Below are positions 35,949 through 45,193 of a stretch of DNA of 64,000 bases, piece after piece. Origin of the DNA: Compostibacillus humi (lineage in GTDB: Bacteria; Bacillota; Bacilli; Bacillales; Amphibacillaceae); contig NZ_BMEV01000003.1 of the NCBI RefSeq assembly GCF_014637175.1, forward strand, positions 1-64,000, read 5' to 3'. The position numbers were made by a program, and so were the translations under genes. The notes under the pieces are model-generated. The model saw only the letters and a program-made list of their open reading frames with translations. It did not search any database and was not told where the DNA came from. Position 1 is the first letter of the stretch. The number at the start of each line of letters is the position of its first letter.

Positions 35949-36224
35949 TCAAAAATTATTGCTTTCTGCCAATACCCAAGCAATAATTGCAATGAGGACC
36001 AAAATTACCGAAAGAAAGCGAATTAGCGGCTTGCTAAAGCTGAAGTGGGATTTTCCGCTGTTTTTATGTACTTCTCTTCGGGGAGGAAGATTTAATATGT
36101 CTATTTCTTCAAAGCTATCTTTTGATTGCTCTTTCAATTTATCCTTTGGTTGCTCCTTATCATCCATTATCTCCCGCAGTTCGTTGGCCTGGTCCATCAT
36201 CTTCTCTTCATCTTTTACATTCAT
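35949..36224 (-). CDS. ypbE: YpbE-like membrane protein lacking the LysM domain
   Basis: A 91-residue protein with an acidic, lysine- and glutamine-rich N-terminus, LPPRREVHKNSGK, then one membrane helix (about residues 67-85) and a stop. Position after ypbD, and the LP-R-V stretch before the membrane helix, match the N-terminal third of YpbE. That protein normally continues with a linker and a C-terminal LysM domain to about 240 residues. The LysM part is absent and no remnant is seen before ypbH. The start is at MNVKDEEKMM, with GGAGGG upstream; it overlaps the end of ypbD. Confidence 0.5.
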   Translation of the reverse strand: MNVKDEEKMMDQANELREIMDDKEQPKDKLKEQSKDSFEEIDILNLPPRREVHKNSGKSHFSFSKPLIRFLSVILVLIAIIAWVLAESNNF

Positions 36225-36810
36225 TCGTTTTCCCTCCACCTTGAAAGTGAATATACAAACCTAACAAAAAGTCCACGACAAAATGTGCTGTAATAGTAAC
36301 GAGCAAGTTATTCGTCAATACAAATAAATATCCTATGATAAAACTGACAATAATAACGGAAGCAAACAGAACGGGCTTTGTCAGATAACGAAAATGGACG
36401 ATGGCAAAAAGAATGCTTGCAGCAGCAAAGCCAAAAACTGATTGTATTACTCCGCGAAAAAGCATTTCTTCCGCTAACGCAATAAAAATGGCGAGAAAGA
36501 AAATATACGGTATTGATACGTTTTTAAATATTTTCTCATTAATTCCGCCGTCGTCTATTTTTTCGCGGGAAACATATTTCATTAACACAATATCGATCAG
36601 GACGATTGCTATCCCCGGCATCAGCCCGTAGTATAGAATTTCTTTTATGTTCCATTTAAAAAGGTCCATCCATGCTGTTATCGAATCAAAGAAAAAGAAA
36701 CTTAGAATGATGCTTATAGCAAACAGCAAACATTGGGACAGCCATACTTGTGTTCTCAGTTCTTTATCCGAAAGCTGTTTTGCGATTTCACTCTGTTTCA
36801 ATATCTTCAC
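36208..36810 (-). CDS. ypbD: CPBP-family intramembrane metalloprotease (YpbD)
   Basis: A 200-residue membrane protein of the CPBP (Abi) family. The catalytic motifs are AEEMLFRGVIQ (EExxxR), IVHFRYL and TAHFVVDFL, spread over about six helices. The substrate is unknown. Its start overlaps the 3' end of recS by 23 nt and its end overlaps the ypbE-like gene by 17 nt, so the four genes ypbB-recS-ypbD-ypbE form one unit. Confidence 0.88.
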   Translation of the reverse strand: MKILKQSEIAKQLSDKELRTQVWLSQCLLFAISIILSFFFFDSITAWMDLFKWNIKEILYYGLMPGIAIVLIDIVLMKYVSREKIDDGGINEKIFKNVSIPYIFFLAIFIALAEEMLFRGVIQSVFGFAAASILFAIVHFRYLTKPVLFASVIIVSFIIGYLFVLTNNLLVTITAHFVVDFLLGLYIHFQGGGKTNECKR

Positions 36811-38332
36811 CGACTTGGAGAATGTATTTTAATTGCTGCTGCCAATCATTATAGGAAATAACCTTGTTTTTCTTTTCTAATAATGGCAGCTTTCCCCAAT
36901 CCAATCCGCATCGGCTGCAGCACGGTCCTATTGGCGGAGAAAATGACGATTGAAATTCTGCATATAAACTTTCGCGCAGGCATGATTTGCTGTTCACCCA
37001 TTGTACCATCTCTTCCAGCTTTTTCATCTTCCAATCATGCCTTTCCCGGATAAAAGCTAAAATGGAATGATATGCTTTTTTCGATTTTTCTGTTGTTAAA
37101 TGGATGTAATTTCCTTTAATCATATCATGTTTTTCAAGCTGAAACTTTAAAAATCGCCATTGAATTTCATTCAGTTCAAATTGATTTTCCATGTAAAGAT
37201 CCTCCGGAACCGGTTTCCCTTGGTTGTAAAGGGCAGTCATATATTGAAAAACACGGAAGACCGTTTCTTCTTCAGGCAGCTCCTGCTTGATCAATTGTTC
37301 AGGGATATGTATGTCCTGATTGGTAAAAAGAAGCAAACTTAAACTTAATTCACCATCACGTCCAGCCCGTCCAGCTTCTTGAATATATGATTCCTTTTGC
37401 ATTGGCAGATGGTAATGGATAATTAAGCGGATGTTGTCTTTATTAATTCCCATACCGAACGCGCTAGTGCAGCAAATAATGTCAAGCTGATCATTCATAA
37501 ATTGCTGCTGAACAGCTATTCGATCCGTCTGTTCCATTCCGCCATGATAAAAGGTAACGTGACGGTCGGAAAAGGCTTTAGCTAAGATAGCGGCCGTTTT
37601 TTCCGCAGTTTTTTTGCTGGAAAAATAAATAAGTGACGGTACGGTATATGTATTTAACAGTCGGATGATTTTCTCTATTTTTTCCTCGTCGCTGTTTACC
37701 TTTTCTGCAGCGAGTACGATATTCGGCCGGTCCATTGGATAAATCCGCTTTTTCATATTTGGTTTTTTTAAAGAGAATATAATATCCTGCTGGACTTCAG
37801 GGGTTACCGTAGCACTAAGTGCAAGTGTTGTCGGCTGTTCAAGAGTGTCCAGCACCGTGCTTAACTTTAAATAATCCGGCCGGAATTCGTGGCCCCATTG
37901 GGAAATACAGTGGGCTTCATCAATAACAAATAAGCTCACCCGTACATTTTTAAAATGGGCAACCGTTGCCGGATGGGTCAATAATTCCGGCGATACGTAC
38001 AACAGTTTATACCGATGCAGGTTTTTCAGCACCTGTTGCCGCTGCCTTACGTCCATAAAGCTATTTAATGTCGTTACGCCGGGTACCCGCATCGCCCGCA
38101 GCTGCTTTACCTGGTCGATCATTAGGGAAATAAGTGGAGAAACGACAATGGTCAGTCCCTCGAGCAGCATGGCCGGCAACTGGTAGCAGACGGACTTGCC
38201 CGACCCTGTTGGAAGAACCCCTAAAACGTCTGTTCCTTCCAGCACATCTTGAATAATTTCCTTCTGGCCTGGCCGAAAGGTAGGATAGCCAAAATATTTT
38301 TGCAGCTCTTTTTCCAGTAATTGTTGTGCCAT
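36788..38332 (-). CDS. recS: RecQ-family ATP-dependent DNA helicase RecS
   Basis: A 514-residue helicase with Walker A LPTGSGKSVCYQL, the DEAH box FVIDEAHCISQWGHEFRPDY, motif VI QEAGRAGRDGE, and a cysteine cluster CSRCG with an upstream CC near the C-terminus. It lacks the HRDC domain of full RecQ, which suits RecS. It acts in replication-fork repair in B. subtilis. The start is the ATG of MAQQLLEKEL, with GGTGG upstream; a TTG four codons earlier is less likely. Confidence 0.94.
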   Translation of the reverse strand: MAQQLLEKELQKYFGYPTFRPGQKEIIQDVLEGTDVLGVLPTGSGKSVCYQLPAMLLEGLTIVVSPLISLMIDQVKQLRAMRVPGVTTLNSFMDVRQRQQVLKNLHRYKLLYVSPELLTHPATVAHFKNVRVSLFVIDEAHCISQWGHEFRPDYLKLSTVLDTLEQPTTLALSATVTPEVQQDIIFSLKKPNMKKRIYPMDRPNIVLAAEKVNSDEEKIEKIIRLLNTYTVPSLIYFSSKKTAEKTAAILAKAFSDRHVTFYHGGMEQTDRIAVQQQFMNDQLDIICCTSAFGMGINKDNIRLIIHYHLPMQKESYIQEAGRAGRDGELSLSLLLFTNQDIHIPEQLIKQELPEEETVFRVFQYMTALYNQGKPVPEDLYMENQFELNEIQWRFLKFQLEKHDMIKGNYIHLTTEKSKKAYHSILAFIRERHDWKMKKLEEMVQWVNSKSCLRESLYAEFQSSFSPPIGPCCSRCGLDWGKLPLLEKKNKVISYNDWQQQLKYILQVGEDIETE

Positions 38333-38350
38333 GCATACCACCAATTTTCT

Positions 38351-39388
38351 TTATTTATTTTGGTTTGATAATACAAGCCGGATTTGAAAGTAATCAATGT
38401 GATCTGGCACCGCATTTTTTATATCTTTCAGCTTAAAGGAATTCAATCTTTTTATCGCCTGGACAATCTCCATTTTTTCCTCCGGTGATACGAACGGTTC
38501 AATGGGAAAATCCGGAACAGAAATGGCTAATTCAACGATATGATCATGAATTGTATTAATCTTTAATTTTCGGATGGACGCAATTTGTTCAATCCCATAG
38601 CCTTTTTGCAGTAAGCGGTATGTTGTTTTTGCCGATTCTGTCAGCGCAGCTGCCGGAATACTATTTTTGGAAACAAAGGACAGGTGCGGATATAAGTCTT
38701 TTTCTTTATTCACTTTGACATACATTTGATGTTTTACACTTTCTAACAGGAGGATGACGTCATGCCGATCTTGGGAAAATTTTTCTGCTAATTGCTCGAT
38801 ACTTAAACCGTATCTTTTATAGCCGGTTAACCGGTGTACAAAAATTCCTTTTTCCAGTTCCGAAAATGGCTGCAACAAGTTATACAGTTCTTGATACAGT
38901 CCCTTTAGCCAATTCTTTTCCTTCCCCTTTATTTTTGGGTATATCTGTTTTATCCAATATTGTATTTTTCGATCGTCAATAATAGGGAGAAAAGTGGTAT
39001 TACCCATATTCCTGTTCGTTAATGTTTGGATTAAAAGCAGAAGCCGGCTATAGAAAATATTTGCTGCATCTCCAAACCTTTTTCCATAAAAGCATTTCAT
39101 CTTATATCTTTTCAGCAATACATGGCCTTGATCCGTTAAGCGGTAAAAGGAATTCGATTCCTTTCCCCTTCTGATCAATTTTTTTCTTTCCAGTTCCGTA
39201 ATTTTTCTTTCAAAATCATCTCTTGTTAATGTGGGATAAATTCGATAATAATTTTCCAATCGAAATAAAAAAGCATCCTGAACGGTTTGAATTCCTTTTT
39301 TTCCTTTTAGCAAATGATATATGCTGGATGCTGAACGTTCTTCATTCAATTCCTTTATACATGTTAAAATAATCGCTTCGAAAAGCAT
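38351..39388 (-). CDS. ypbB: YpbB, helix-turn-helix protein partner of RecS
   Basis: A 345-residue cytoplasmic protein. It starts MLFEAIILTCIKELN, with GGGGAAG upstream, and includes SIYHLLKGKKGIQTVQDAF. Its C-terminal half carries a helix-turn-helix-like stretch (GYGIEQIASIRKLKINTIHDHI) of the kind found in RecQ C-terminal helicase-linked domains. The family is always next to recS. Function is unknown; assisting RecS is inference from linkage. In B. subtilis fer lies just upstream; here there is none. Confidence 0.88.
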   Translation of the reverse strand: MLFEAIILTCIKELNEERSASSIYHLLKGKKGIQTVQDAFLFRLENYYRIYPTLTRDDFERKITELERKKLIRRGKESNSFYRLTDQGHVLLKRYKMKCFYGKRFGDAANIFYSRLLLLIQTLTNRNMGNTTFLPIIDDRKIQYWIKQIYPKIKGKEKNWLKGLYQELYNLLQPFSELEKGIFVHRLTGYKRYGLSIEQLAEKFSQDRHDVILLLESVKHQMYVKVNKEKDLYPHLSFVSKNSIPAAALTESAKTTYRLLQKGYGIEQIASIRKLKINTIHDHIVELAISVPDFPIEPFVSPEEKMEIVQAIKRLNSFKLKDIKNAVPDHIDYFQIRLVLSNQNK

Positions 39389-39569
39389 GTTCTTCCCCAT
39401 TTCGAACAAAAATAGACATCTTTCATTTAAATAATAGCACAGGAAGATTAAATCGAGGAGAAAAACGACAGCTGAGAAGAAAGGGTTAGTAAGGACAGCG
39501 GCATTTCAACAGGAAATGCATCATCCAGCTCCGGATATACGATCCAAAGCTGGATGTAAAGTATAGGAT

Positions 39570-40727
39570 CTATTTCCCTATAGTATACGGATTCACGCCT
39601 TCTGGCACTTTTATCGGCTGTTCCAAAATATAATTTCCAATCCGGACTATCTTTATATTGTCAAAACGGACAGATTCGAAACCATAGCTTTTGGCTGTCA
39701 TTAATATCGCATCAATCATGACGGAATACTTTTCATTGTTTTCTAGTATTGCCTTTCCGGTATATTCGAGCACGAGTTCTTTTTCATCTTCTGTTATACG
39801 AAAGTTGATTTCTTCCGGTATCGTATTTGTTAAGTGAAAGGCCGTATCCTCCTCCTTCATTTCCAAAATTGCTTCATCGATAGGAAAATCCGGTTGTTGC
39901 GGCACAGGTACAAGATATCGTTCCTTATATAACTTGTAACTTGCCCTCTCTTCGGGAAGGATTGGCATTTCTTCCATTTTCCCGAACGGGCCTAAGTCAA
40001 TTGTATTGCCGTCTGCCGTTTCGAAAACTGCTTTTGTAATGCCGTGGGGAGCAAACATAACCGATAACGTCTTTTCAAATTGATACGCCCTGACTGAACC
40101 TTCACCTAAAGAAAAATCTTGCGGAAGCTGAACTTTGACGATCTTTTTCTCATCGTCGATCGAATAAGTTGCACCTTGCAGTAAAAAGTCGTTATCTGCC
40201 AGCTCATGCTCTTCCATATATTCAGGTAATTTATTATAAAGTTCGTCTAAATTCCCTTTGGCGGAAACGACAAATGTTATCGGAATTAAATATTGTCCCT
40301 GTTCGTCCGGAATTGCTCCGAATATGACGTTTTCGTCATCATTCACAGTATGAAGTACGTAAGCATGACTTTTATCAGCCTCTGCGGTAAAAAGGGCATC
40401 ATAATTCTCGTCTTCGATCATCGTTAATTGTTCATCCTGTGCTTCCATTGCCCCGCTTGAATCATTAGCTACTTCTGAAGTAAAGTGAGAGTCGGATAAA
40501 TTATAAACAAACGGAATAAGAACGATTATAAATATGGCAGCTGCCGTTGCCAATACCGGTGCAAACCGGCTGAATTTTGAACGATCATGAGATGCTAAAT
40601 CGGTCATATTGTCCTCTAGCGCAGACTGTTTATATATCTGGTATTTCTCCTGGCGGTCTTCCAATCTGGGCATTTGCTGCAATAATTGAATAATTTCCTT
40701 TTCATCGTTTCCCTTCCTTGACTTCAT
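39570..40727 (-). CDS. rsiX: Anti-sigma-X factor RsiX
   Basis: A 385-residue membrane protein with a short cytoplasmic N-terminus (about 1-60, binds SigX), one membrane helix (about 63-83) and a large extracytoplasmic domain. Position after sigX, topology and length match B. subtilis RsiX. The start at MKSRKGNDEK has GGAGGG upstream and lies inside the sigX 3' end (26-nt overlap), consistent with coupled synthesis of sigma and anti-sigma. The downstream gap to ypbB (160 bp) has a weak inverted repeat and no gene. Confidence 0.88.
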   Translation of the reverse strand: MKSRKGNDEKEIIQLLQQMPRLEDRQEKYQIYKQSALEDNMTDLASHDRSKFSRFAPVLATAAAIFIIVLIPFVYNLSDSHFTSEVANDSSGAMEAQDEQLTMIEDENYDALFTAEADKSHAYVLHTVNDDENVIFGAIPDEQGQYLIPITFVVSAKGNLDELYNKLPEYMEEHELADNDFLLQGATYSIDDEKKIVKVQLPQDFSLGEGSVRAYQFEKTLSVMFAPHGITKAVFETADGNTIDLGPFGKMEEMPILPEERASYKLYKERYLVPVPQQPDFPIDEAILEMKEEDTAFHLTNTIPEEINFRITEDEKELVLEYTGKAILENNEKYSVMIDAILMTAKSYGFESVRFDNIKIVRIGNYILEQPIKVPEGVNPYTIGK

Positions 40728-41259
40728 TTTCCGTCCCTCCTTTCTCTTCATCTTCCAATAAATATTTCCGTAAATTTTTTAATCCGCGATGCTGGGTAGT
40801 TTTTACTTTGCTAATACTGAAATTTAATATTTCTGCCGTTTCCTGTATGGAAAAAGATAAAATATACCGCAATATTAGAACGCTTCTTTGATCTTTTGTG
40901 CATTTGTCCAAATAATGATAAACCCTTCGTATTTCATCATTTTGAATGGCAATTTCTTCCGGAAGGCTTTTATTGTCCGGAATGATTTCCCCTTTTTCAC
41001 TCCAGTCAAAAAATTGGGAGATGCGTTTCTTCATCCGCTGCTGAGAGCGAAAGTAGTCGTATGTTACGTGCCGGGCAATGGAAAAGAGCCAAGTTTTTTC
41101 GCTGCTTTCCCCCTTAAAGGTGTAGTATGACTTCAACACTTTAATATATACTTCTTGGATTAAATCTTCGGCGATGGTTCGATCTTTGACTATATACATG
41201 ATGAATTGGAATAAGTCCTGATGGTACGTATCATACAATCGATCAAAAACGGTTTTCAT
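40702..41259 (-). CDS. sigX: ECF sigma factor SigX
   Basis: A 185-residue ECF sigma factor. Region 2 has YDTYHQDLFQFIMYIVKDRT and EDLIQEVYIKVLKSYYTFKG. Region 4 has LSFSIQETAEILNFSISKVK. It controls cell-surface modification genes that resist cationic peptides in B. subtilis. Upstream lies a sigma-X type promoter, indicating autoregulation, and rsiX overlaps its end. Confidence 0.96.
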   Translation of the reverse strand: MKTVFDRLYDTYHQDLFQFIMYIVKDRTIAEDLIQEVYIKVLKSYYTFKGESSEKTWLFSIARHVTYDYFRSQQRMKKRISQFFDWSEKGEIIPDNKSLPEEIAIQNDEIRRVYHYLDKCTKDQRSVLILRYILSFSIQETAEILNFSISKVKTTQHRGLKNLRKYLLEDEEKGGTENEVKEGKR

Positions 41260-41288
41260 TTGGAACCTCCGTCCGTTTCATAAAAATA

Positions 41289-41314
41289 GTCGTTATTCCA
41301 TGTAAATAGTTACA
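41289..41314 (-). promoter_or_regulatory. Autoregulatory sigma-X type promoter
   Basis: On the minus strand TGTAAC (41309-41314), a 16-bp spacer and CGAC (41289-41292) match the ECF/SigX consensus. They lie about 30 bp before the sigX start. Confidence 0.8.
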
Positions 41315-41365
41315 CTAATAACTATATGGGAAAAAGGGAAAAATACCAAGTTCAACTTCTATAAA

Positions 41366-41409
41366 AGCAAAAAAACTCTGCAAGCCAATGATTGACTTGC
41401 AAAGTTTTT
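41366..41409 (-). terminator. Terminator of resE
   Basis: On the minus strand AAAACTTTGCAAG / CTTGCAGAGTTTT with an 11-nt loop is followed by T residues, separating the res operon from sigX. Confidence 0.88.
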
Positions 41410-41412
41410 CGC

Positions 41413-43167
41413 TTAATCGAGAGGAATCCGGAAACTAAATGTAGTTCCTTGCTGCAGTTTGCTTTTTACGCTTATTGTTCCTCCATGACTTTCCACAATG
41501 TTTTTTGCAATGGCAAGCCCCAATCCGGTACCTTTTTTCTCCTTATTTCTCGTTCTTGATTTATCTGCTTTATAAAAACGCTCAAAGACAAAAGGCAAAT
41601 CTTCTTCCGGAATTCCGCTTCCATTATCTTCAATCGAAACATACAATTCGCTTTCCGAGTTTTTTACTTTAATAAGGACAAACCCGTGATCATCGGTATG
41701 CCGGATGGCATTGTCGATTAAGTTTGTAAATACTTGCTCAATTTTATCCGGGTCTAAGGAGACGTAACGAACTGTTAGCTGAAATTCGTGCATCAGGCGG
41801 ATATTGTTTTCCGTTGCAACCCCTTGGAATTTCTTGACAATTCGCTGCAGGTACGGTTTAATTTCCACAAGTTCCTTTTGGAGCTGGCTATGGCCAGCTT
41901 CCATTCGGGCTAAATCAAGCAAATCATTTACTAAACGGCCCATGCGCAATGATTCTTCATGAATGATTTGCGCAAGTTCATTTTTCTCTTCTTTCGTCTC
42001 AGCAATGTCGTCTACGATTGCCTCGCTATATCCTTGCATCATTGAAATCGGCGTTCGCAGCTCATGGGATACGTTAGCGATAAAGTCTTTTCTTAATTTA
42101 TCTGTTCTTCTTTCCTCCGTCATATCCCGAATTACTGCAACCGCTCCCCGGACGTGAGGGCCATCATACAAAGGAGTCATTAGCATGACGTAGATTCTTC
42201 CCTGGATATTAAATTCCCGAACTGCCTTTTTTTCTCCTTCGATGACTTCCTGCAATATTCCCTTAAGTTCCGCCGGAATTTCCTGATTTTTTTCATCGAT
42301 CGGAATGTTATTTTCAAAGTAGAGATTTTCAAGAAATACTTTTGCAGGAGGGTTGACAACAATCATATGCCCGTTGCGGTTCAGCGTCATAACCCCGTCA
42401 GCCATGGAGCTGACGATGCTGGAAAATTGCTCTTTTTCCTGTCTGAGGGCATTAATATGAAACTTTAACTGTCTCCCCATACGGTTAAATTCTATCGCCA
42501 GATCGCCGATTTCATCGTGGGTCAAAATCGGAACTTTCGTATTAAATTCCCCTTTGGTAATTTCCCTCGCTGCTTCCCGCATTTTAATAAGCGGTGAGGT
42601 TACCCGGGTGGAAAGAAAAACAGCAAAAAACGTCGTTAAAATTAAGGCGACAGCAGCACCAAAATAAATAATTTTCCTTGTTTCCGCCTTCGTTTCATTG
42701 ACGACATTCAATGATTGATAGACAAAAATGGCACCATTTCTCGTTGGTTTTCCGACGATAATAGCTTCAAAATCGGTATCAGGAAGAATGATTTCTTCTT
42801 GAACTTCCACGTTGCCATTTATAACTCTTTGCAATTCGGGCATTTCGTCCAGCCAGCTAGGCTCCATTGCAGTTAAATTTTCATCTGCAGAGTCTGAAAC
42901 CCATATTTGCTGATCAGCATGAACGATAGCCACCCTGCTCGTCTGATCTTTTATCAGTTCAACGAATTCCTCGGAAAAAGTTTCGTTTTCTTGCTGTTCT
43001 AATAAAAGGGAGATTTTCGTTGCTACTTGCATTAAATTTTCTTCAGCCTTCGTAATATGAAAATTCTCGAAAAACTGCAGCAACAAGATGGACAAGATAA
43101 ATAAAACGAAACAGACGAGACCAAGTATTGTTACTGCCAGTTTTCCGACAACACTACGCCAAAACAT
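41413..43167 (-). CDS. resE: Sensor histidine kinase ResE
   Basis: A 584-residue membrane kinase. Two membrane helices (about 8-30 and 163-183) enclose an extracytoplasmic sensor. HAMP, PAS and HisKA (VSHELRTPISMMQGYSEAI, phospho-histidine) follow, then the ATPase with NLIDNAIRHT, DNGSGIPEE and GTGLGLAIAKN. It phosphorylates ResD when oxygen is limited or nitric oxide is present. Its ATG overlaps the resD stop (TAATG). Confidence 0.96.
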   Translation of the reverse strand: MFWRSVVGKLAVTILGLVCFVLFILSILLLQFFENFHITKAEENLMQVATKISLLLEQQENETFSEEFVELIKDQTSRVAIVHADQQIWVSDSADENLTAMEPSWLDEMPELQRVINGNVEVQEEIILPDTDFEAIIVGKPTRNGAIFVYQSLNVVNETKAETRKIIYFGAAVALILTTFFAVFLSTRVTSPLIKMREAAREITKGEFNTKVPILTHDEIGDLAIEFNRMGRQLKFHINALRQEKEQFSSIVSSMADGVMTLNRNGHMIVVNPPAKVFLENLYFENNIPIDEKNQEIPAELKGILQEVIEGEKKAVREFNIQGRIYVMLMTPLYDGPHVRGAVAVIRDMTEERRTDKLRKDFIANVSHELRTPISMMQGYSEAIVDDIAETKEEKNELAQIIHEESLRMGRLVNDLLDLARMEAGHSQLQKELVEIKPYLQRIVKKFQGVATENNIRLMHEFQLTVRYVSLDPDKIEQVFTNLIDNAIRHTDDHGFVLIKVKNSESELYVSIEDNGSGIPEEDLPFVFERFYKADKSRTRNKEKKGTGLGLAIAKNIVESHGGTISVKSKLQQGTTFSFRIPLD

Positions 43168-43886
43168 TATTTGCCATCATCTACTTCAAATTTATAGCCT
43201 ACTCCCCAAACGGTGACGATCATTTTCGCAGCATCTTTGGAAACTTTGCTTAATTTTTCCCGCAATCGCTTAATATGGGTATCCACCGTTCGCAAATCTC
43301 CGAAGAATTCGTATTGCCAAACTTCCTTCAACAGCTGTTCCCGGTTAAACACTTTATCCGGCGACTTTGCCAAAAAGCAAAGAAGCTCGTATTCTTTCGG
43401 CGTAAGGCTTACTTCTTGTCCATCTGCAGTAACACGATGGGCATCATGGTCGATAGTTAAGTGCGGAAAAACAAGGACATCTCGTGTTGGCATTTCCGCT
43501 TCATTAAACTGGGAGGATTGAACCCTGCGCAGTATCGCTTTGACTCTCAAGACTGCTTCCCGCGGACTAAACGGTTTAACGATGTAATCATCTGCCCCGA
43601 CTTCAAACCCCTGTACACGGTTTGACTCTTCCCCTTTTGCCGTTAACATGATGACAGGTGTACTTTTCTCTTTGCGCAGTTCCTGGCAAACTTCAATTCC
43701 GTCCATTTCCGGCATCATAATATCCAGGATAATGACGTGGTAATCATTTGCCAAGGCCATTTCTAATGCCTCTTTTCCGTTTGCCGCTTCTTCAACAGTA
43801 AATTCTTCCCGCTCAAGATACATACGCAGCAGCCTGCGAATCCGCTCTTCGTCATCCACAACTAACACTTTCGTTTCCGTTTCCAT
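43167..43886 (-). CDS. resD: Response regulator ResD
   Basis: A 239-residue OmpR-type regulator. The receiver domain has VVDDEERIR and the phospho-acceptor region VIILDIMMPEMDG (aspartate about residue 57). The C-terminal winged helix has SLTPKEYELLCFLAKSPDKV. It activates respiration genes, in relatives including resABC, ctaA and qcr-related genes. It is followed by resE with a one-base overlap. Confidence 0.97.
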   Translation of the reverse strand: METETKVLVVDDEERIRRLLRMYLEREEFTVEEAANGKEALEMALANDYHVIILDIMMPEMDGIEVCQELRKEKSTPVIMLTAKGEESNRVQGFEVGADDYIVKPFSPREAVLRVKAILRRVQSSQFNEAEMPTRDVLVFPHLTIDHDAHRVTADGQEVSLTPKEYELLCFLAKSPDKVFNREQLLKEVWQYEFFGDLRTVDTHIKRLREKLSKVSKDAAKMIVTVWGVGYKFEVDDGK

Positions 43887-43944
43887 TTTGCTCCCTCCCT
43901 AAATAATGGAAAAACTTTCATTTTATCAGTTCGTAATAATAAAT

Positions 43945-45138
43945 TTATGCATAAGAATGTAAACCAGCCATAACCAGGTTCACGACAATCAAGTTAAACA
44001 TAATAATACCGAATCCGATGACGGCCAGCCATGCGGATTTTTCACCGTGCCAGCCTCGGGACAGCCGCAAATGCAAGTAGGCTGCATAAAAGAACCAAGT
44101 AATCAGGGCCCAAACTTCTTTCGGGTCCCATCCCCAGAAACGTCCCCAGGCAATTTCTGCCCAAATGGCGGCAAAAATCAGGCCGCCTAATGTAAATACT
44201 GGAAATCCAATCGTAACCGACCGATATTCAATTTCATCCAATAAATCTGCTTTAATATTTCTAAGCAATGGCTGGATTGTTGCGCCAATCCTTTTTCTAA
44301 AAATGAGGCGGGCAGCCAAATAAATGATGGACCCTGCAATGATGGACCAAATTAACGTATTAAACTTCCTGCCTGCATCTTCGCCTTGGAACCATGCCGG
44401 GGTTTCAAACCAAGGTTCCATGACACCCTCTGTTATTAGGGTGCCCCCGTTTGGCGCTGCAATCGGCGGCAAATGATATTCGGTAGTAACCGTATTATTT
44501 CCTTGGCTGTATTCAAAGGTTGCTTCATAATCCATCGCATTAAACGTAGTAGTAATTGCTACGAAACCAATTACAAGGAACAGAATATAAATGACAAACT
44601 CAAGCCAGAAATTTTGCTTTGTCCTCCGGGATTGGTCCGTCACTTTAATTAAATACATTAATCCGACGACAAAACTAATTCCCAAAATCCCTTGTCCAAG
44701 GGCGACAGTAGTTACATGAATGTATAGCCAATGGCTCTGCAAGGAAGGAACGAGCGGTGCAATTTCCGTCGGGAACATACTTGCATAGGCAATGATAATC
44801 ATTGCGATAGGCAGCGCAAATAATCCTAAAAAGTTAAGCCTGTAATAGGCGTAAAGAATAATAAATGCCAAAACTAAGGCCATACCTAAAAAGGTGACAA
44901 ATTCAAACATATTGCTTACCGGTGCATGGCCGCTTGCAATCCACCTTGTAATAAAATAGACGAGCTGGGCTAAAAATCCTGCTACTGTCAGCGAAAAAGC
45001 AATTCTTTCCATCGTGCGTTTTTTCCGATGCTGGTCTGTTCGTTTATCCCGAATCGTTGCACCGAAAAAGAACGTTGCAAGCAAATAACCGAAAAAAGCG
45101 GTATAAAGCGCGGTGCTGCTTACGCTTAATAAATCCAT
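43945..45138 (-). CDS. resC: Cytochrome c biogenesis protein ResC (CcsA type)
   Basis: A 397-residue multispanning protein of system II cytochrome c maturation. It exports and attaches haem together with ResB. The haem-handling tryptophan-rich motif [16 protein letters not shown] is intact, with conserved histidines in [13 protein letters not shown] and near the end. The start is at [10 protein letters not shown], with GAGGAGG upstream. The haem-c client in this window is qcrC. Confidence 0.95.
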   Translation of the reverse strand: MDLLSVSSTALYTAFFGYLLATFFFGATIRDKRTDQHRKKRTMERIAFSLTVAGFLAQLVYFITRWIASGHAPVSNMFEFVTFLGMALVLAFIILYAYYRLNFLGLFALPIAMIIIAYASMFPTEIAPLVPSLQSHWLYIHVTTVALGQGILGISFVVGLMYLIKVTDQSRRTKQNFWLEFVIYILFLVIGFVAITTTFNAMDYEATFEYSQGNNTVTTEYHLPPIAAPNGGTLITEGVMEPWFETPAWFQGEDAGRKFNTLIWSIIAGSIIYLAARLIFRKRIGATIQPLLRNIKADLLDEIEYRSVTIGFPVFTLGGLIFAAIWAEIAWGRFWGWDPKEVWALITWFFYAAYLHLRLSRGWHGEKSAWLAVIGFGIIMFNLIVVNLVMAGLHSYA

Positions 45139-45193
45139 AATACTCCTCCTCAAGCAGTGTGAATGCTTTAGTTTTTTCTATTTGTCTGCACGA

